DNA of 64,000 bases from Agriotes lineatus (GCA_940337035.1 CALNHX010007691.1:1-64000), one strand, 5' to 3'; positions 32,640 to 44,700 are shown, counted from the first letter of the stretch. Made by a program: numbers and translations. Notes: generated by a model from the sequence alone, not told the origin.

Positions 32640-33288
32640 AGAACGCCATTTCAGTGTTCTGACGTAACGATTCCATATTTTAAATTAAATATTTCTTAAA
32701 AATTATAGTTTATAACAATGGAACTGCATTGTGTAGGGTATTAAAAGGTTCATAAGATTTAAAAAAAACTGATTCCATAAGTGGTTTTGCTAGAATTAAT
32801 TATTTATTTCCTGCAACTGTTGGATTCTCTATAAAAAATCAAACAAACTTTTTTCTCGATGGCTTGTTGGTCTATGTGGTTGGTTAATCAAATGAAAAAT
32901 GCAGTCAATTACGAACGAGCAAATAGAATTTTAACGTTCGATTATTTTATGAAACTACAATTAGGCTTTTTATAATAGAATTTATAAACGAGCTGAATTA
33001 CTCAAATGTTTTATTTTTGACCGTTGCTGTAAAACGCCTATCATGTACGGGGCAAATAAACTTTATATTAATTTAAATTATTACATTTTGCGATGCATGT
33101 AGCATTTTTAGAAAGCTAAACAGGGCCGCAGTATTACAAGCCGCGGGTGAAAGTTTTCCCTCCGGTTCTGAGCTGCAATTCGTCACGGAGAACGTACACA
33201 TAAACAAGATTCAGCCCAGCAATATTTAATAAAATTAAAACAAAACTAGGTGACTTAGCGCATATGCACGTTTTAATTGACACCACAG
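32640..33288. other. Gene-free stretch
   Basis: AT-rich sequence between the SINE-like head and the tandem pair. Nothing recognised. Confidence 0.3.
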
Positions 33289-33629
33289 GTGAATAATTAT
33301 TTTAAATCGCGAAATTCGCGGCGGCCTTTTTGGATTTGATTACGTCACGCCGAAGTCTTCCGTCTCACTCGTCGCAGCTGTTCTCTCTCGCTCGCATTTA
33401 TTTAATTTAAAAAAAGCTTTTTGCGTCGGCTCCAAGTCGGATTTGAACCCTAGCCACATGTGAATAATTATTTTAAATCGCGAAATCCGCGGAGGCCATT
33501 TTTGGATTTGATTACGTCACGCCGAAGTCTTCCGTCTCACTCGTTGCAGCTGTTCTCTCTTGCTCGCATTTATTTAATTTAAAAAAAGCTTTTTGCGTCG
33601 GCCCCAAGTCGGATTTGAACCCATAGTTG
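33289..33629 (-). repeat. Tandem pair of 171-bp SINE-like units
   Basis: Two direct copies (33289-33459 and 33460-33629) both begin GTGAATAATTATTTTAAATC. Both include GATTACGTCACGCCGAAGTC and GCTCGCATTTATTTAATTT, and end in a B-box-like TCGGATTTGAACCC (complement of GGGTTCAAATCCGA). They differ by only a few bases, so the duplication is recent. Confidence 0.75.
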
Positions 33630-33999
33630 TCACGAGATTGGCATGTCTGGCTTTTATTTTATAAGTAAAGCGTCTGAAATTGTTTCATTATATTCTTCAC
33701 TCTTGCTAGCTCAGTTTCAAATTCAGCAAAATTTATTTAACCAGAACTCCACGCTAGGCCGTGATGTGTATGCTCCAAATACTTTGTCTTTTTTTTACGA
33801 AATAGGGCAGAGTGACATAATTTGCAGGGGGTTTTAAAACAAAAATTGTTAACTGATTACCATCTGCTGAAATAACAGTGACTTCTTTCGGAATAAACTG
33901 TTTCTTCTCACCACGGAACGCTTGCAGGTCTACGAATGCAGTGTCCATACTGACGAAATGTTTGAGAATGACTAAATTTTAAAAATTGTTGTTGGGTTT

Positions 34000-35115
34000 T
34001 CGATATAATGTTACAATTTCCACATCGCGTCACATAAAATTCTACAAAAACAGTATTTTTATTCAACTCTCATTGAAAAAATCTTCTGCCTCCATCATTT
34101 CGATAAACAAAATTCAAAAATTCTTGTACTTTTGATGGAAATATATGTATGTTGACCGCAAATTAACATAATTTTGAATAAAAATACGCAATTTCGTTGA
34201 AAAAATGTTCTGACACCATCATTTCACTTAAAATGTTGAAAAACTGCCATCATGTCACTTGAAATTATACAAAAACGATATGTTTATTCAATAAGCGATA
34301 AAAAAATACGCCATCCCACATCATTTCACTTAAAAAATTATCACAAGTCGTTTTACAAAACGATTTATAATAACGAAAATGATGTAAAAACAGTTTTAGA
34401 GTAATTTCTAAGCATAATTTTGATAATGTTATACACTTTTTATAAATTGCGTCGCTCAAAAATGTATGTTGACCCCCAAATTAACATAAAATTAAATAAA
34501 AACACGGAATTTTATTGAAAAATCTTAGGCGACAAGCATTTCGATAAATAAAATTTCAGTTACGTAGGCTCATTGTTCATTTTTATTACGAAAATTAACA
34601 CAAAATTGAACAAAAATAACGCAATTACACATCATCTCACATAATTTTTTACAAAAATCGACATGTCATAAATTATACAAAAATGACATTTTAATTCAAC
34701 ACACGATGAAAATTTAATAAAAATCACGCAAATACACATCATCTCACATAAACTTTTACAAAAATCGACATGTCACATAAATTATACAAAAAATGACATT
34801 TTAATTCAACACACGATGAAAAAATAATAAAAATCACGCAATTACACATCATCTCACATAATTTTTTTACAAAAATCGACATCATGTCTCATAAATTATA
34901 CAAAAAATGACATTTTAATTCAACACACGATTAAAATTTAATAAACAATATGCAATTACACATCATCTCACTTAAAAAATTATCACAATTTGTTTTACAA
35001 AACGATTTATAATAACGAAAATGATGTAAAAACAGTTTTAGAGTTATTTCTAAGCATAATTTTGCAAATGTTTTACACTTTTTATAAAATGCATCGCTCA
35101 AAATTAAAAGAAATC
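34000..35115. repeat. AT-rich satellite-like array
   Basis: ACAAAAATCGACAT starts units at 34651, 34758 and 34869, giving periods of 107 and 111 bp; each unit has TGACATTTTAATTCAACACA and ACACATCATCTCACATAA. A separate block of about 140 bp at 34318-34460 (AAAACGATTTATAATAACGA, TAAAAACAGTTTTAGAG) is repeated at 34962-35102, bracketing the array. No gene is present. Confidence 0.7.
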
Positions 35116-35600
35116 ACAATTTTTTAAATTATATCACGCCATTATGAAATCGTAGATTAATTTTTTGAAATTTTACACTTTGTATCTGTAAAATAACTTC
35201 AAATACTAATATTTTAGCTTTAGATTTTGTAATTATTGCAGATTCGTGAAAACAAAAGCAGAGTAGAAATAAAAAACAAAAACACTTTGTAATAAACAAA
35301 TATATTGTTCTTATTTCGTATAATACTTAATAATATAAAAATAAATGTACAGCTGAATGTCTTATTTTCTAAAAATCCGCTAGCAATTTACAAACTGTAG
35401 CTTGAGGTGTACTACAACATTTCAAATTAAAAAGGCTGCAAGTAATAAAATCAGAATTCGTTGACATGGGATCGTAGAACAAATTTCATTGTGGCATTTT
35501 AAAGTTTAAGACGCTCTCAATCTAGAATTCCATTCGTATTTGATGTTGAGGACCTCTGCCTTAGAGGTGTTTTTCTAACGGCCCTTTTTTGGAAGTGCTT
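35116..35600. other. Gene-free stretch
   Basis: AT-rich sequence with no recognisable gene. The last 80 bp (35520-35600) may be the decayed 3' end of the minus-strand gene remnant that follows. Confidence 0.3.
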
Positions 35601-35615
35601 CCTAATCGACGTTTT

Positions 35616-36264
35616 TCAGACTGCACCTTTTTGATGTGGACTTGGATGAGTAGTTGATGTTTTTAATTTATATTCTAAATCGGACTCGCAGTTATCAGTT
35701 TCCATATCGGTTTTTCCTGTAGTACCAGTCGGGGCTGGCACTTTTTGCTGCTTAGGTTTAGCTAGCAGCACATTAGCAACGTTAAGGTCTTTGATGTAAT
35801 CAGCAAACTGTAGGCGTCCGGGTGGATTAATAGTTTTTCGAGGCCTCAGAGTGTCGTGAACTAAATCGACTATGTTAGACGCCGGTAAAATTCCACCCTT
35901 TATAGTAACGGTACCCTTGTGATCCCAGCTCACATCGTTTGAGGCACTCAAAATGCGTAGGAAAACTTCAGCTTTTTCTTAAAAGTTTTGGGAAATGTAG
36001 ATAAAATAACGGCATTTGATAGGCTGTTACTGCTTGTTTCAATAGGTATTTTGATTGGTTGCCGTGCCTGGTTTGTGAAATGAAGGTGTTTTTGTAACAC
36101 TTGGTTGTACTGCCCCATTTATCGTGATCAGTTAATTTGGACTTTAAGACTTTATTCATTTCGTCATCAAGCTGTGATAATATATTTTTCTCCGTATTCT
36201 TGCCAGACTTAAGGCGCTGGACAAATTCCGGCGATACAACCAGCATCTTCTGCGCTTGGTCCAT
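35616..36264 (-). pseudogene. Repeat-associated protein of unknown function, frameshifted
   Basis: The first frame (36264-35968) begins MDQAQKMLVVSPEFVQRLKS and continues to NILSQLDDEMNKVL, LTDHDKW. The second (35951-35616) has SASNDVSWDHKGTVTIKGGI, then SNIVDLVHDTLRPRK and PPGRLQFADYIKDLNV. I recognise the pattern (MDxAQKMLxV..., SW...GxVxIxGxxIxGSNIxDLxNDxxRxRK) as one seen repeatedly in invertebrate repeat-rich sequence, but I cannot name the element or a function. At least two frameshifts separate the parts (near 36100 and 35975). Confidence 0.55.
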
Positions 36265-36386
36265 TTTAATCGAGAAAGGAGCTCAGCCGTTTGTTCTGGT
36301 AGAGCAGTCGTGAATAAACTAACTTAAAATCAAGACTTTCATAATAAATATATAAAAAAAAATATGGCAGGTACGAAAAAAAATAT

Positions 36387-36467
36387 GGCAGGTACGGGAA
36401 TCGAACCCGCATTCTCTCTCGAGATCAGAGCTTAAATCTGACGCCTTAACCATTCGGCCAACCTGCC
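36387..36467 (-). tRNA. tRNA-Leu (anticodon UAA)
   Basis: The 81-nt minus-strand sequence folds as a class II tRNA. The acceptor stem GGCAGGT/ACCTGCC is fully paired, the D arm carries GGCCGAATGGTTAAGGC, the anticodon stem is TCAGA/TCTGA with loop TTTAAGC (anticodon TAA), a long variable arm follows, and the T arm is GCGGGTTCGATTCCCGT. No intron. The downstream T-run needed for polymerase III termination is present and lies in a short duplication (ACCTGCCATATTTTTTT twice, at 36365-36392). It is probably functional. Confidence 0.95.
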
Positions 36468-36664
36468 CCCCTGTATAAACGAGCACTTTCTGCATAATTA
36501 AGAAAGAAAACATATAGTTTAAAAGCCTTCTATTTGCAATTTCATACAATATTTCATATAAATTAAGTCATATACAAATTTCTAAATCGGGTTTGATATA
36601 TATTTATCGAAGGAGTTGCCCCTCAGCTGACGTTTTATTATTATTTAGCGTGATTCGTCATCGC

Positions 36665-36900
36665 TGAATTTTACAAGAACCAACCTGTCTGCTATGTGAC
36701 GCACGCAGTGTTTCCATACCTTTTATGTTAAAATTTGTAAAACCAGAGCCCCAGGATGCAGCCGCACCAGGTAACAGAGTACAATGGTTTAAAACGAGTT
36801 AGTGCGGCAGCAGTTTGGACCTCTGGCTTTATAAAATTTTAAAATAAAAAGGGATGGAGACATTGCGTATGTCACACAGCAGACAGGTTGGCTCTTGTAA

Positions 36901-36907
<7 letters not shown>
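36665..36907. repeat. Foldback of about 240 bp
   Basis: Arms AATTTTACAAGAACCAACCT / AGGTTGGCTCTTGTAAAATT continue inwards through CTGTCTGCTATGTGACG, its complement, and CCAGAG/CTCTGG. The centre carries GCAGCCGCACC and GTGCGGCAGC. The right arm ends at an (AT)n run. Confidence 0.7.

Positions 36908-36949
<42 letters not shown>
36907..36949. repeat. (AT)n microsatellite
   Basis: About 21 AT dinucleotides. It joins the preceding foldback to the next, larger one. Similar runs lie at 37786-37805 and 38190-38232. Confidence 0.95.
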
Positions 36950-36950
<1 letters not shown>

Positions 36951-36953
<3 letters not shown>

Positions 36954-37760
36954 AGGCGAAGAATTTGAGTGGGAAAGGGGTTATAGTCAACACCAATCTC
37001 AGTACTTGGGCAACGATTACAAGAGCTATTAATGGTTTGTTGAAATAAAACCACTTGATGCTAAGGTCGACAAGTTTCGAAATATATTTATTCCATTCTC
37101 AAGACCTAACAACTTGCGACAGAAAACCGAAAAGGCACATGTAGTTCACAAAACATGTGACTAGATTTCAAATTTTAAATTTACAAAAGCAGTACAGCGA
37201 ATGCAGCATATCACACAACAAAAAGTAATGCTAGATTTTCCTGTCACCAGGTTACATGTTAAAAATCCACAAATACATTTAAAATTAATTAATTACTACA
37301 ATTTTTATTAGTTTTAAGCCATAATGGCCGTCAATTTGATAAATTTGATAAAAAGAATTTTATCAAATTGACGGCCATTATGGCTTAAAACTAATAAAAA
37401 TTGTAGTAATTAATTAATTTTAAATGTATTTGTGGATTTTTAACATGTAACCTGGTGACAGGAAAATCTAGCATTACTTTTTGTTGTGTGATATGCTGCA
37501 TTCGCTGTACTGCTTTTGTAAATTTAAAATTTGAAATCTAGTCACATGTTTTGTGAACTACATGTGCCTTTTCGGTTTTGTGCCGCAAGTTGTTAGGTCT
37601 TGAGAATGGAATAAATATATTTCGAAACTTGTCGACCTTAGCATCAAGTGGTTTTATTTCAACAAACCATTAATAGCTCTTGTAATCGTTGCCCAAGTAC
37701 TGAGATTGGTGTTGACTATAACCCCTTTCCCAGTCAAATTCTTCGCCTTGTGTAGTAACC
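36951..37760. mobile_element. Large foldback with about 395-bp arms
   Basis: The left arm (about 36951-37345) and right arm (about 37350-37755) are nearly perfect reverse complements with almost no spacer. Each arm carries CTTGAGAATGGAATAAATAT then TTTCGAAACTTGTCGACC, laid out like the hammerhead-type motif at 3685 but with altered core positions, and a short frame ending TRAINGLLK. It fits an inverted pair of Penelope-like terminal repeats. Confidence 0.6.
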
Positions 37761-37809
37761 ACCGAGCTGTGAAAAGGACTTTGTTATATATATATATATA
37801 TATATTAAT

Positions 37810-38184
37810 ATTACGAAGGTTTTCGCGGCTGATATGTATTAAAGGTAAACATTTCAGGGTGTCATACCGCTTAATAAATTTGAAGATTTCTTCAACTGGT
37901 TGAAGAACATCTTGAATGGCGTTTGGGGTTGGACGACGTTTCGACGAAATCACATTCGTCAATTACAATTGATAAACAACCTATTCAGTCAGCTGTACTT
38001 CAAGTTGACAGTCCGTCGTGTTGCCGCATAACTAGAAGCCAAACCACGACTATAAGGACTTGAAAATGACGAATGTGATTTCGTCGAAACGTCGTCCAAC
38101 CCCAAACGCCATTCAAGATGTTCTTCAACCAGTTGAAGAAATCTTCAAATTTATTAAGCGGTATGACACCCTGAAATGTTTACC

Positions 38185-38190
<6 letters not shown>
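37810..38190. mobile_element. Foldback with about 130-bp arms, Penelope-like ends
   Basis: The left arm (about 37840-37968) and right arm (about 38065-38190) carry CCCAAACGCCATTCAAGATG and TTTATTAAGCGGTATGACAC in opposite directions. CTTGAAAATGACGAATGTGA followed by TTTCGTCGAAACGTCGTCC at 38058-38097 has the stem-GAAAC-GTC layout of a hammerhead with an altered core. An (AT)n run abuts the right arm. Confidence 0.6.

Positions 38191-38232
<42 letters not shown>
38190..38232. repeat. (AT)n microsatellite
   Basis: About 21 AT repeats directly after the right arm of the preceding foldback. The IYIYIY-type frames across it are artefacts. Confidence 0.95.
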
Positions 38233-38234
<2 letters not shown>

Positions 38235-38700
38235 ATAAAGTATACTAAGTCACTTCCGAAATAGGTACCGCACACACGCTGTGACTTCATATATAACACT
38301 GTCACTTCCGATTTCGGAAGTGACAACGTTTTGCTAAGATTTTTAAGCCATTCGATTGTAGATGTCGTCCAGAGCTCAAATCCCAATTTTGTTCTGGAGG
38401 TGACTTTGACCCCCTAATCAAAGTGAGTTCGTCAATTAGTTCGGCGTATAACCGTTGGCGCTGCCATCACTTCAGCGCTCAGGTACTCCTAGTACGAAGC
38501 GACTTCCGATGTATTTGCCAAAGTTTTTATGAATAAACTCGCACAAGTCACTTCCAAAATATGGCAACGTTGTAAACGGCGTGAATAGTAGCTTTAGTCG
38601 TGAATTTCACATGGGCTGAACTGGTTGGAATCGCCCACATCGAGTCAGTCCGATTTGGCGTTTAATAATGCAGGGAATCAGGGGTCATTTGTTGGTGAAA

Positions 38701-41700
38701 ATGGCGCTAAACAAAGGTAAGTTTTTTACAATCTTTGCGCTTATAATACCAATTGCCAAAGTAAATGTGTTAAAATTATTTCACATTTTTAACTTAACGT
38801 ACATTTTATGCCCGTCCGTTTCTAAACGTTTTAAAACTTTGAAGCCTATTTTTTAAATTACAGAAATGGAATTATCAAAAAACACTTCTTTAGCTACGGA
38901 AGGATTACGACGAACGAATTTTGAAAAGACTCGTGTAAGTACCTACCTATGTACTTTGATTGGTGTTTCAACAGAAGTTAATTCAGATTATTCTTCAATA
39001 AGGGCCGGTATTTCCGTTGTGGGTTAACGTAAAAAATTGCTAAGGCGCCCTTATGTCATTGGAGTATGCCGCATGCAGCATATTAATAGTCGAGAATAAA
39101 TAAGACGCATATGTTCAAGGATTTTTTATATTGCATTGTGCGGATCCACTAGCGTTGACTAAGCGATACAATCGAGTCATAACATTACGATTTACGATGG
39201 GTCCGAATTGAGTTGAATAAATACTACTGGTGTGACATACATTTGGAATTATTAGTTACATTCGCTTGTTCTGCATTCAAATTAATTATATTCCGCTTCT
39301 CAAAAGTGTTCTACTCTTCCCATCACTAATTATTAAGCATTAATGTTTTCCTTTCTTTGCCTAGTAAAAGACGAAACGTTAATTCATTCGGTTTATTTTT
39401 ATTGTATGTTTTGATATGAGAAACTTGTATTTCTGAGTTCATTCGGTTCTCGAAATATTTTAACAAAAAGTATCAGTTATGCAATGAAATCCTGTATGCT
39501 GCACGCTTATGACCTAACCATTCGGGGACTTCCCTGTCTTTGGAACGAAGCTACCTTAACGGACACCATAAAGAACCCTATTTAAGAACAGGTGGCTGTA
39601 AGGTACGGGGGCAGATATTCGAGAATCGAGCTAAAAAGCAGTTTAAGAATTCGGCTATATTTTAATTATGTACGTTTTCTCAAAAGTTCTCATATTTATT
39701 ATCAATGATTATAATAATCTATATATTTAAAACGTGAAGCGTTTTCTTTCGACATCTATTTTGAGACTTCCACCGGGCCGATTTCGATAATTCTTTTTTT
39801 AAATGAAAGCCTTTACCGTGTAGATGTGCACAAAAGTCCTAAATTGCAAATAAATTGGTAATTTTTAGAGAAAAACCATCATATTGTAGCTCTCAAGTGG
39901 TTGCAGCCGGCCATGCAGTAGCAGTAAACCAGGTATATTCTCACAGTCAGCCTGCGGCGTTCTGCCGATAAATGTAATGGGCTACTGTCACTACTAAATG
40001 TTTATTTGAAATCAACGGTCTGCTGATTCGTGAGACAAACGTCAAAATACATGTAAAATGACAGTTAAAGCAAATCGGTATTGCTCAGATGCTGTAAGGT
40101 GTTTCTTCTGCTCATTATAATTATGTGGATGTGCTTATTTACACACTGCCTCATTGCATTCCCTGTTGGTACAAGCATACTTATATTGTTAAAACGTCTT
40201 TCGACGTTGTCCGACACCTGTTTTCCATACTCTTCCATCCTCACAGTTTCTTTCGTGTAAGTTGCATTCAGTCATCGCTTTTGTAATCTATTGTTTCAAA
40301 ATTCTATTCGGACTTCTTCTAGCTCTTCTTTGTGGCACCCTTCCCATTTTCTCTGTGCGCCTAGCATGTGTGATGATAGCTAATAAATCACAAAGACAAA
40401 CTCTGAATAAAGTAGGAATATATAATATTCGTCACAACCAGTATTGCTATGGTCAAGTGTATGTAGCAATGTCACGTGCGAGTAGTTTTGAAAACTTAAA
40501 AATTAAAATTTTACCGGATGGATAGTGCCATACGTTAAACATTGTCTACAAAGAAGTTTTGTAAATTGCAAGATTTTTTCAAAGGAGACCATTAGTGGTT
40601 TTTTATTTACTGTGGTTTTATCAGCTCGACGATGATATTTAAATGGCGGTTGCTCTCAAGACAAATACGTGTTATAATAGTGATTTTTAAAAATGCAGTA
40701 TCAGTACAATAAGGACATATTGTCTTGAATTTACATAAGGGTTCACCTGAGAGGATATTCCAAGAACAGTTTTCCAAACTTAACTTGAAACTCGGCAACG
40801 AAAACCTATGTCAAGGCTTGGCAGATATCGCCAGCCCCACTAACATAATATGTATATTCCGACATCAAGAACATAACAGCAAACCCTGTGTCCTGGCTTC
40901 GTAGAAGGGCGAGTATCACTCTGAAGAATGATAAATCAACAACACACACCTCGGAGCCTTTCATTCGGAGGAAAAGATCTATCAATCGATTAACACTGTG
41001 GTGGAGGCAGATGATAGTGCACTACCACGTTGAGTTTCTCTACACTCTCGACCCTCCCGGACTTCTTCCAAATCGCTTGCCTTTGAAAGTTAGAACACTT
41101 ATACTATTGAGAAAAGTGAAGACTTCCAAATGCTACTGCAGGTGAAAGCTTCGCATCGTAACGTCACTGAGGATAAAATGTTTATAGGTTTTGGAGAAGG
41201 GGAGACAGTCTTCATTCCTCAAATAACCCTTATTCTCTCAGACTATTCTTTTCAATGTAACAGACTGCAATTTCCCGTAACAACCTGCTTTGCCATGACA
41301 ATCACTAAGGTGCAGGGACAGACGCTGAATCAGGCTGGGGTCGACTTGAGAGAGCACTGTTTTTTTCTCGATCAACTTTATCTAGACTGTTTAGGGATCA
41401 GTTTTCCAAACAACTTAGTGGTGCTCAAACCAGAAGGAAAAACATTAAATATCGTTTACAAAGAAGTGCTTTTACCCTCTATTCGACGAGATTGACTTCT
41501 ACTTCACAGATCGTTATATAATAGAATATGGGGAAGGTAAGAAGTTGTAATTCGCCAAATTAGTTCTTTCTACAAGTAGGGTCAAACCATTTTCAGGGCT
41601 TTTCGAAATTCATTCTTCCAAATGAGCTAAATGTGGTATAGGCTACCTGTTTTTGTAAAGGTCTACAATGAGGAAACTGCTTCATGTGGGAAGCTGAAAT

Positions 41701-44700
41701 TCGACATATTAGTTCGTTTTACAAATCAGATCAAGTAAATGTCTAGGTTTTGCAGAATTCATACCCGAAAGGGGTTAAATGGGGCAAATATGTTTTTCTA
41801 AATATAGCTCCAAGGAAACTACTACAAGTATAGGATGTTAAAATTGAGCATATTAGAACATTTTTCAAATCGGGTCAAATCAGTTTTAGGGTTTTGGAGA
41901 ATTCATCTCCGAAAGGGGTTAAATGAAACAAATCTGTTTGTCGAAATATCGCCATGGGAGAACTACTACAGGCAGTAATCGGAAATAATTTTTAGAGTTT
42001 TTCGAAATACATCTCCTCAAACTGGTTAAATAGACCAGAGGTGTTCTTCTAAAAATAGCCACAAAATAATTATTACAGGCAGGAAATTGAAATTCGGCAT
42101 ATTCGCTTTACAAATTAGGTCAAATCAATTTCAGGCTTTTCGAAATTAACTTCCGAAAGGATTAAATGGGGTAGATATGTTTTTCTAAAGATCGCCATAA
42201 TACGGTAACTGCTTCAAGTTGAAAATTGATTCGGCACAGTAGTTCGGTTTACACATCGAGTCAAGCCAGTTCGTTTTACACATCGAGTTAAGCCATTTTC
42301 AGGGTTTTTCGAAATATATCCTCTCAAAGGGATTAAATGGGGTAGATGTGTTTTTCTAAAGATCGTCACGAGATAGATACAGGTAGGAAGTCGAAATTCC
42401 GTATATTAGTTCATTTTACAAATCATGCCAAACCGTTTTCATGGTTTTGCAGAATGCATCTCCTCAAAAGAGTTAAATGAGATAGATTTGTTGTTTAAAG
42501 ATTACCTTAACGAGCGAACTACTACAGATAGAAAGTTGAAATTTTGCATATTAGATCGTCTTACAAATAGACCAAATCATTTCCAGGGATTTCTGGAATT
42601 CACTCCCAAAGGGTGTTACGGTGTAACTGATCTCTTAGCGGCTGATACTGTGTGAACAAACCTTTAGTGCCGATATTCGGTTCCCGCCCATCGAAATTTG
42701 TTAGGTTGGCGATTATTTTTTTTGTGGTGCTCGGATTTTGCAAACTCATGGCACTTCGGCCTTTGTCTCATTTTTACAGCGAAGCTAGCAGCTTGCACGG
42801 ATTTTCGCTTTCTATAATCCGATGGGGAGTTAGTTTGCTTTTGATTATTTGTGTGCCCCATGCAGTTTGGCGGAGTTTTGGTTTACAAGCGAATATTTGG
42901 ACATTTAAGTCCGCGCCGATTGGCGGATTTAGTTGCCGATATTCTTGGGGCGAGTTAAGTTGGAGTTTTGTCCACTCTCGCGTGAATCGCAACAAAATTA
43001 TATCTCTCTTGCCTGAATATGAAAAGCAATATTTGAGTGTAAATACAATTGTATCACATAATGACAACACTTTATAATTTTCTATGGAATTAATAGATTC
43101 GTTAAATTTCAGTGGCATATATCCACATTGCTTAACACTAAAAATATGATCAATAGATATTCTTTTGAAAAGTTTAAATGTATTTACTGGTTTAATAGAT
43201 GAGATAAGATTAATGGTACGCAATTTATTTATAACTGCTTAGATTTAGTATTAAATGGCCACAAGCCAGGCAGAAGAGTATTATTACTGTGTATAGATCA
43301 ATACATTCTAATATTGCACTACCTTTTTTGCCTTCGGAAAAGAAAATTTTCAGTGCACCTATCATTTGTGATAACAATTCATAAATCACAAGAACAAACT
43401 ATGGATAAAGTGGGAACATAGCGTATTTGCCACAACCAGTATTTAGCTATGGTCAAGTATATGTAGCAATATCACGTGTGAGTAGTTTTAAAAACTTAAA
43501 CATTTAAGTTTTACCTAATGGATCCTGCCACACGTTGCAAAATATTTTGCAACGGGTCCACTAGTAAATTATTTATTTTGTGAGCACGTATAAGTAATAT
43601 ATCATTACGTCTTACTATACATTTAACAAAATTATCCTAAATTGTACTATTCTGGCATCATTTTTATCGCATATTCTAAAATGGACAATTAACGCGCCTC
43701 TGTTGGCCACCGGTTTGTGGTATCTACGTGAATAATAATTTAAAATCTCGAATGGCTTAAGGTAGGCCCTTAAATACGCAAAACTTTCATTTGTAGTTTC
43801 TCAGTTGTTGTAATGCCCATTTGATTAATTTTTGGGTTACCTGAATTTTAACCCATGCGGTTAGGTTAATAATTAATTACACACAATTTGCTGTTGTAGA
43901 AATGGATTGATGACCAGGACTTTCTGGAATATTCTAAAACTGAACTTTTAAGTGAAAATAATAACGCTTGCATTTCCAAAAATGAAAACAACAAAAACAA
44001 AACTAGTTGCATTTACAATTTCGTAGATGAACCTGACAATGATAATCGAAATACTAATACTGATATTACCCTCTTGGGTGGTTTTCATGCTAACGATAAA
44101 AAAGATTCTATTCATAAGTTTGTCCTTAATCCTGAAGACCGTTTCAGTGGCAGTAGTACGTATACAATGTACATATCCGAATCGAAATGTGATGATGACA
44201 GAGACAAGGATTTTGATATTTGTGATTATTTGGACAAAAATACTGAAAGTTCTTCAACATCTTGTACTAGTATACCAGAAATTTTGGAAGTTAGTGAGCC
44301 ATTGGTGTTCCACGCACCACCTCCCCCCCGAACACTGACTGAAGTACGTATGACTATTGAAAACGTCATTTCAAGTATTTTTTTTCTACTAATGCCTTCA
44401 ATTGTAGTTAGTAGGAATTTGGTAATAAATTTTTTCTGCGACAGTTAAAAAACAGTTTATTTTTCACTAATTTCCATGCATAAAGTTTGGTATTGTGGTT
44501 GGAGTAAAAAAAGTAACTTTTTCGTGCGTGCCATAATGACGTTTATTAAAAATTTAGAAAACCATTCTACTTTCACAATTTTTTATTAATTGCAGTCTGG
44601 TCGTAGAAAAGATAGTGTATGAAACACACCCCGAAGTGTCTTTTTGAACCGCGTTTCTTTAGGGAGCTCAACTACGTCTTGTTCCTTAAACTCACTCGGT

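Larger units (their letters stand above)
39718..43564 (+). mobile_element. Helitron (non-autonomous) inside intron 2
   Basis: The 5' end TCTATATATTTAAAACG is preceded by A. The 3' end has a 20-bp perfect palindrome, GTTGCAAAATATTTTGCAAC (43534-43553), then GGGTCCA and CTAG, followed by T. 5' TC, a terminal hairpin, 3' CTRR and insertion between A and T are the Helitron signature. It carries three diverged helicase C-terminal fragments and an internal minisatellite but no Rep domain, so it cannot move by itself. It lies in sense with the host gene. Confidence 0.8.

Noticed and set aside
38058..38097. Functional hammerhead ribozyme in the second foldback group
   Set aside because: The layout fits, but the core reads CTTGAAAAT, which departs from CUGANGA at catalytic positions, so it is noted only as a decayed relative.
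36854..38386. Several open frames with IYIYIY runs
   Set aside because: They are translations of the (AT)n microsatellites and of foldback arms, on both strands.
43740..43810. Alternative first exon just upstream of exon 3 of the recombinase gene (CGAATGGCTTAAG|GTAGG)
   Set aside because: The ATG is followed at once by a stop, whereas exons 1 and 2 at 38701-38934 join exon 3 in phase.
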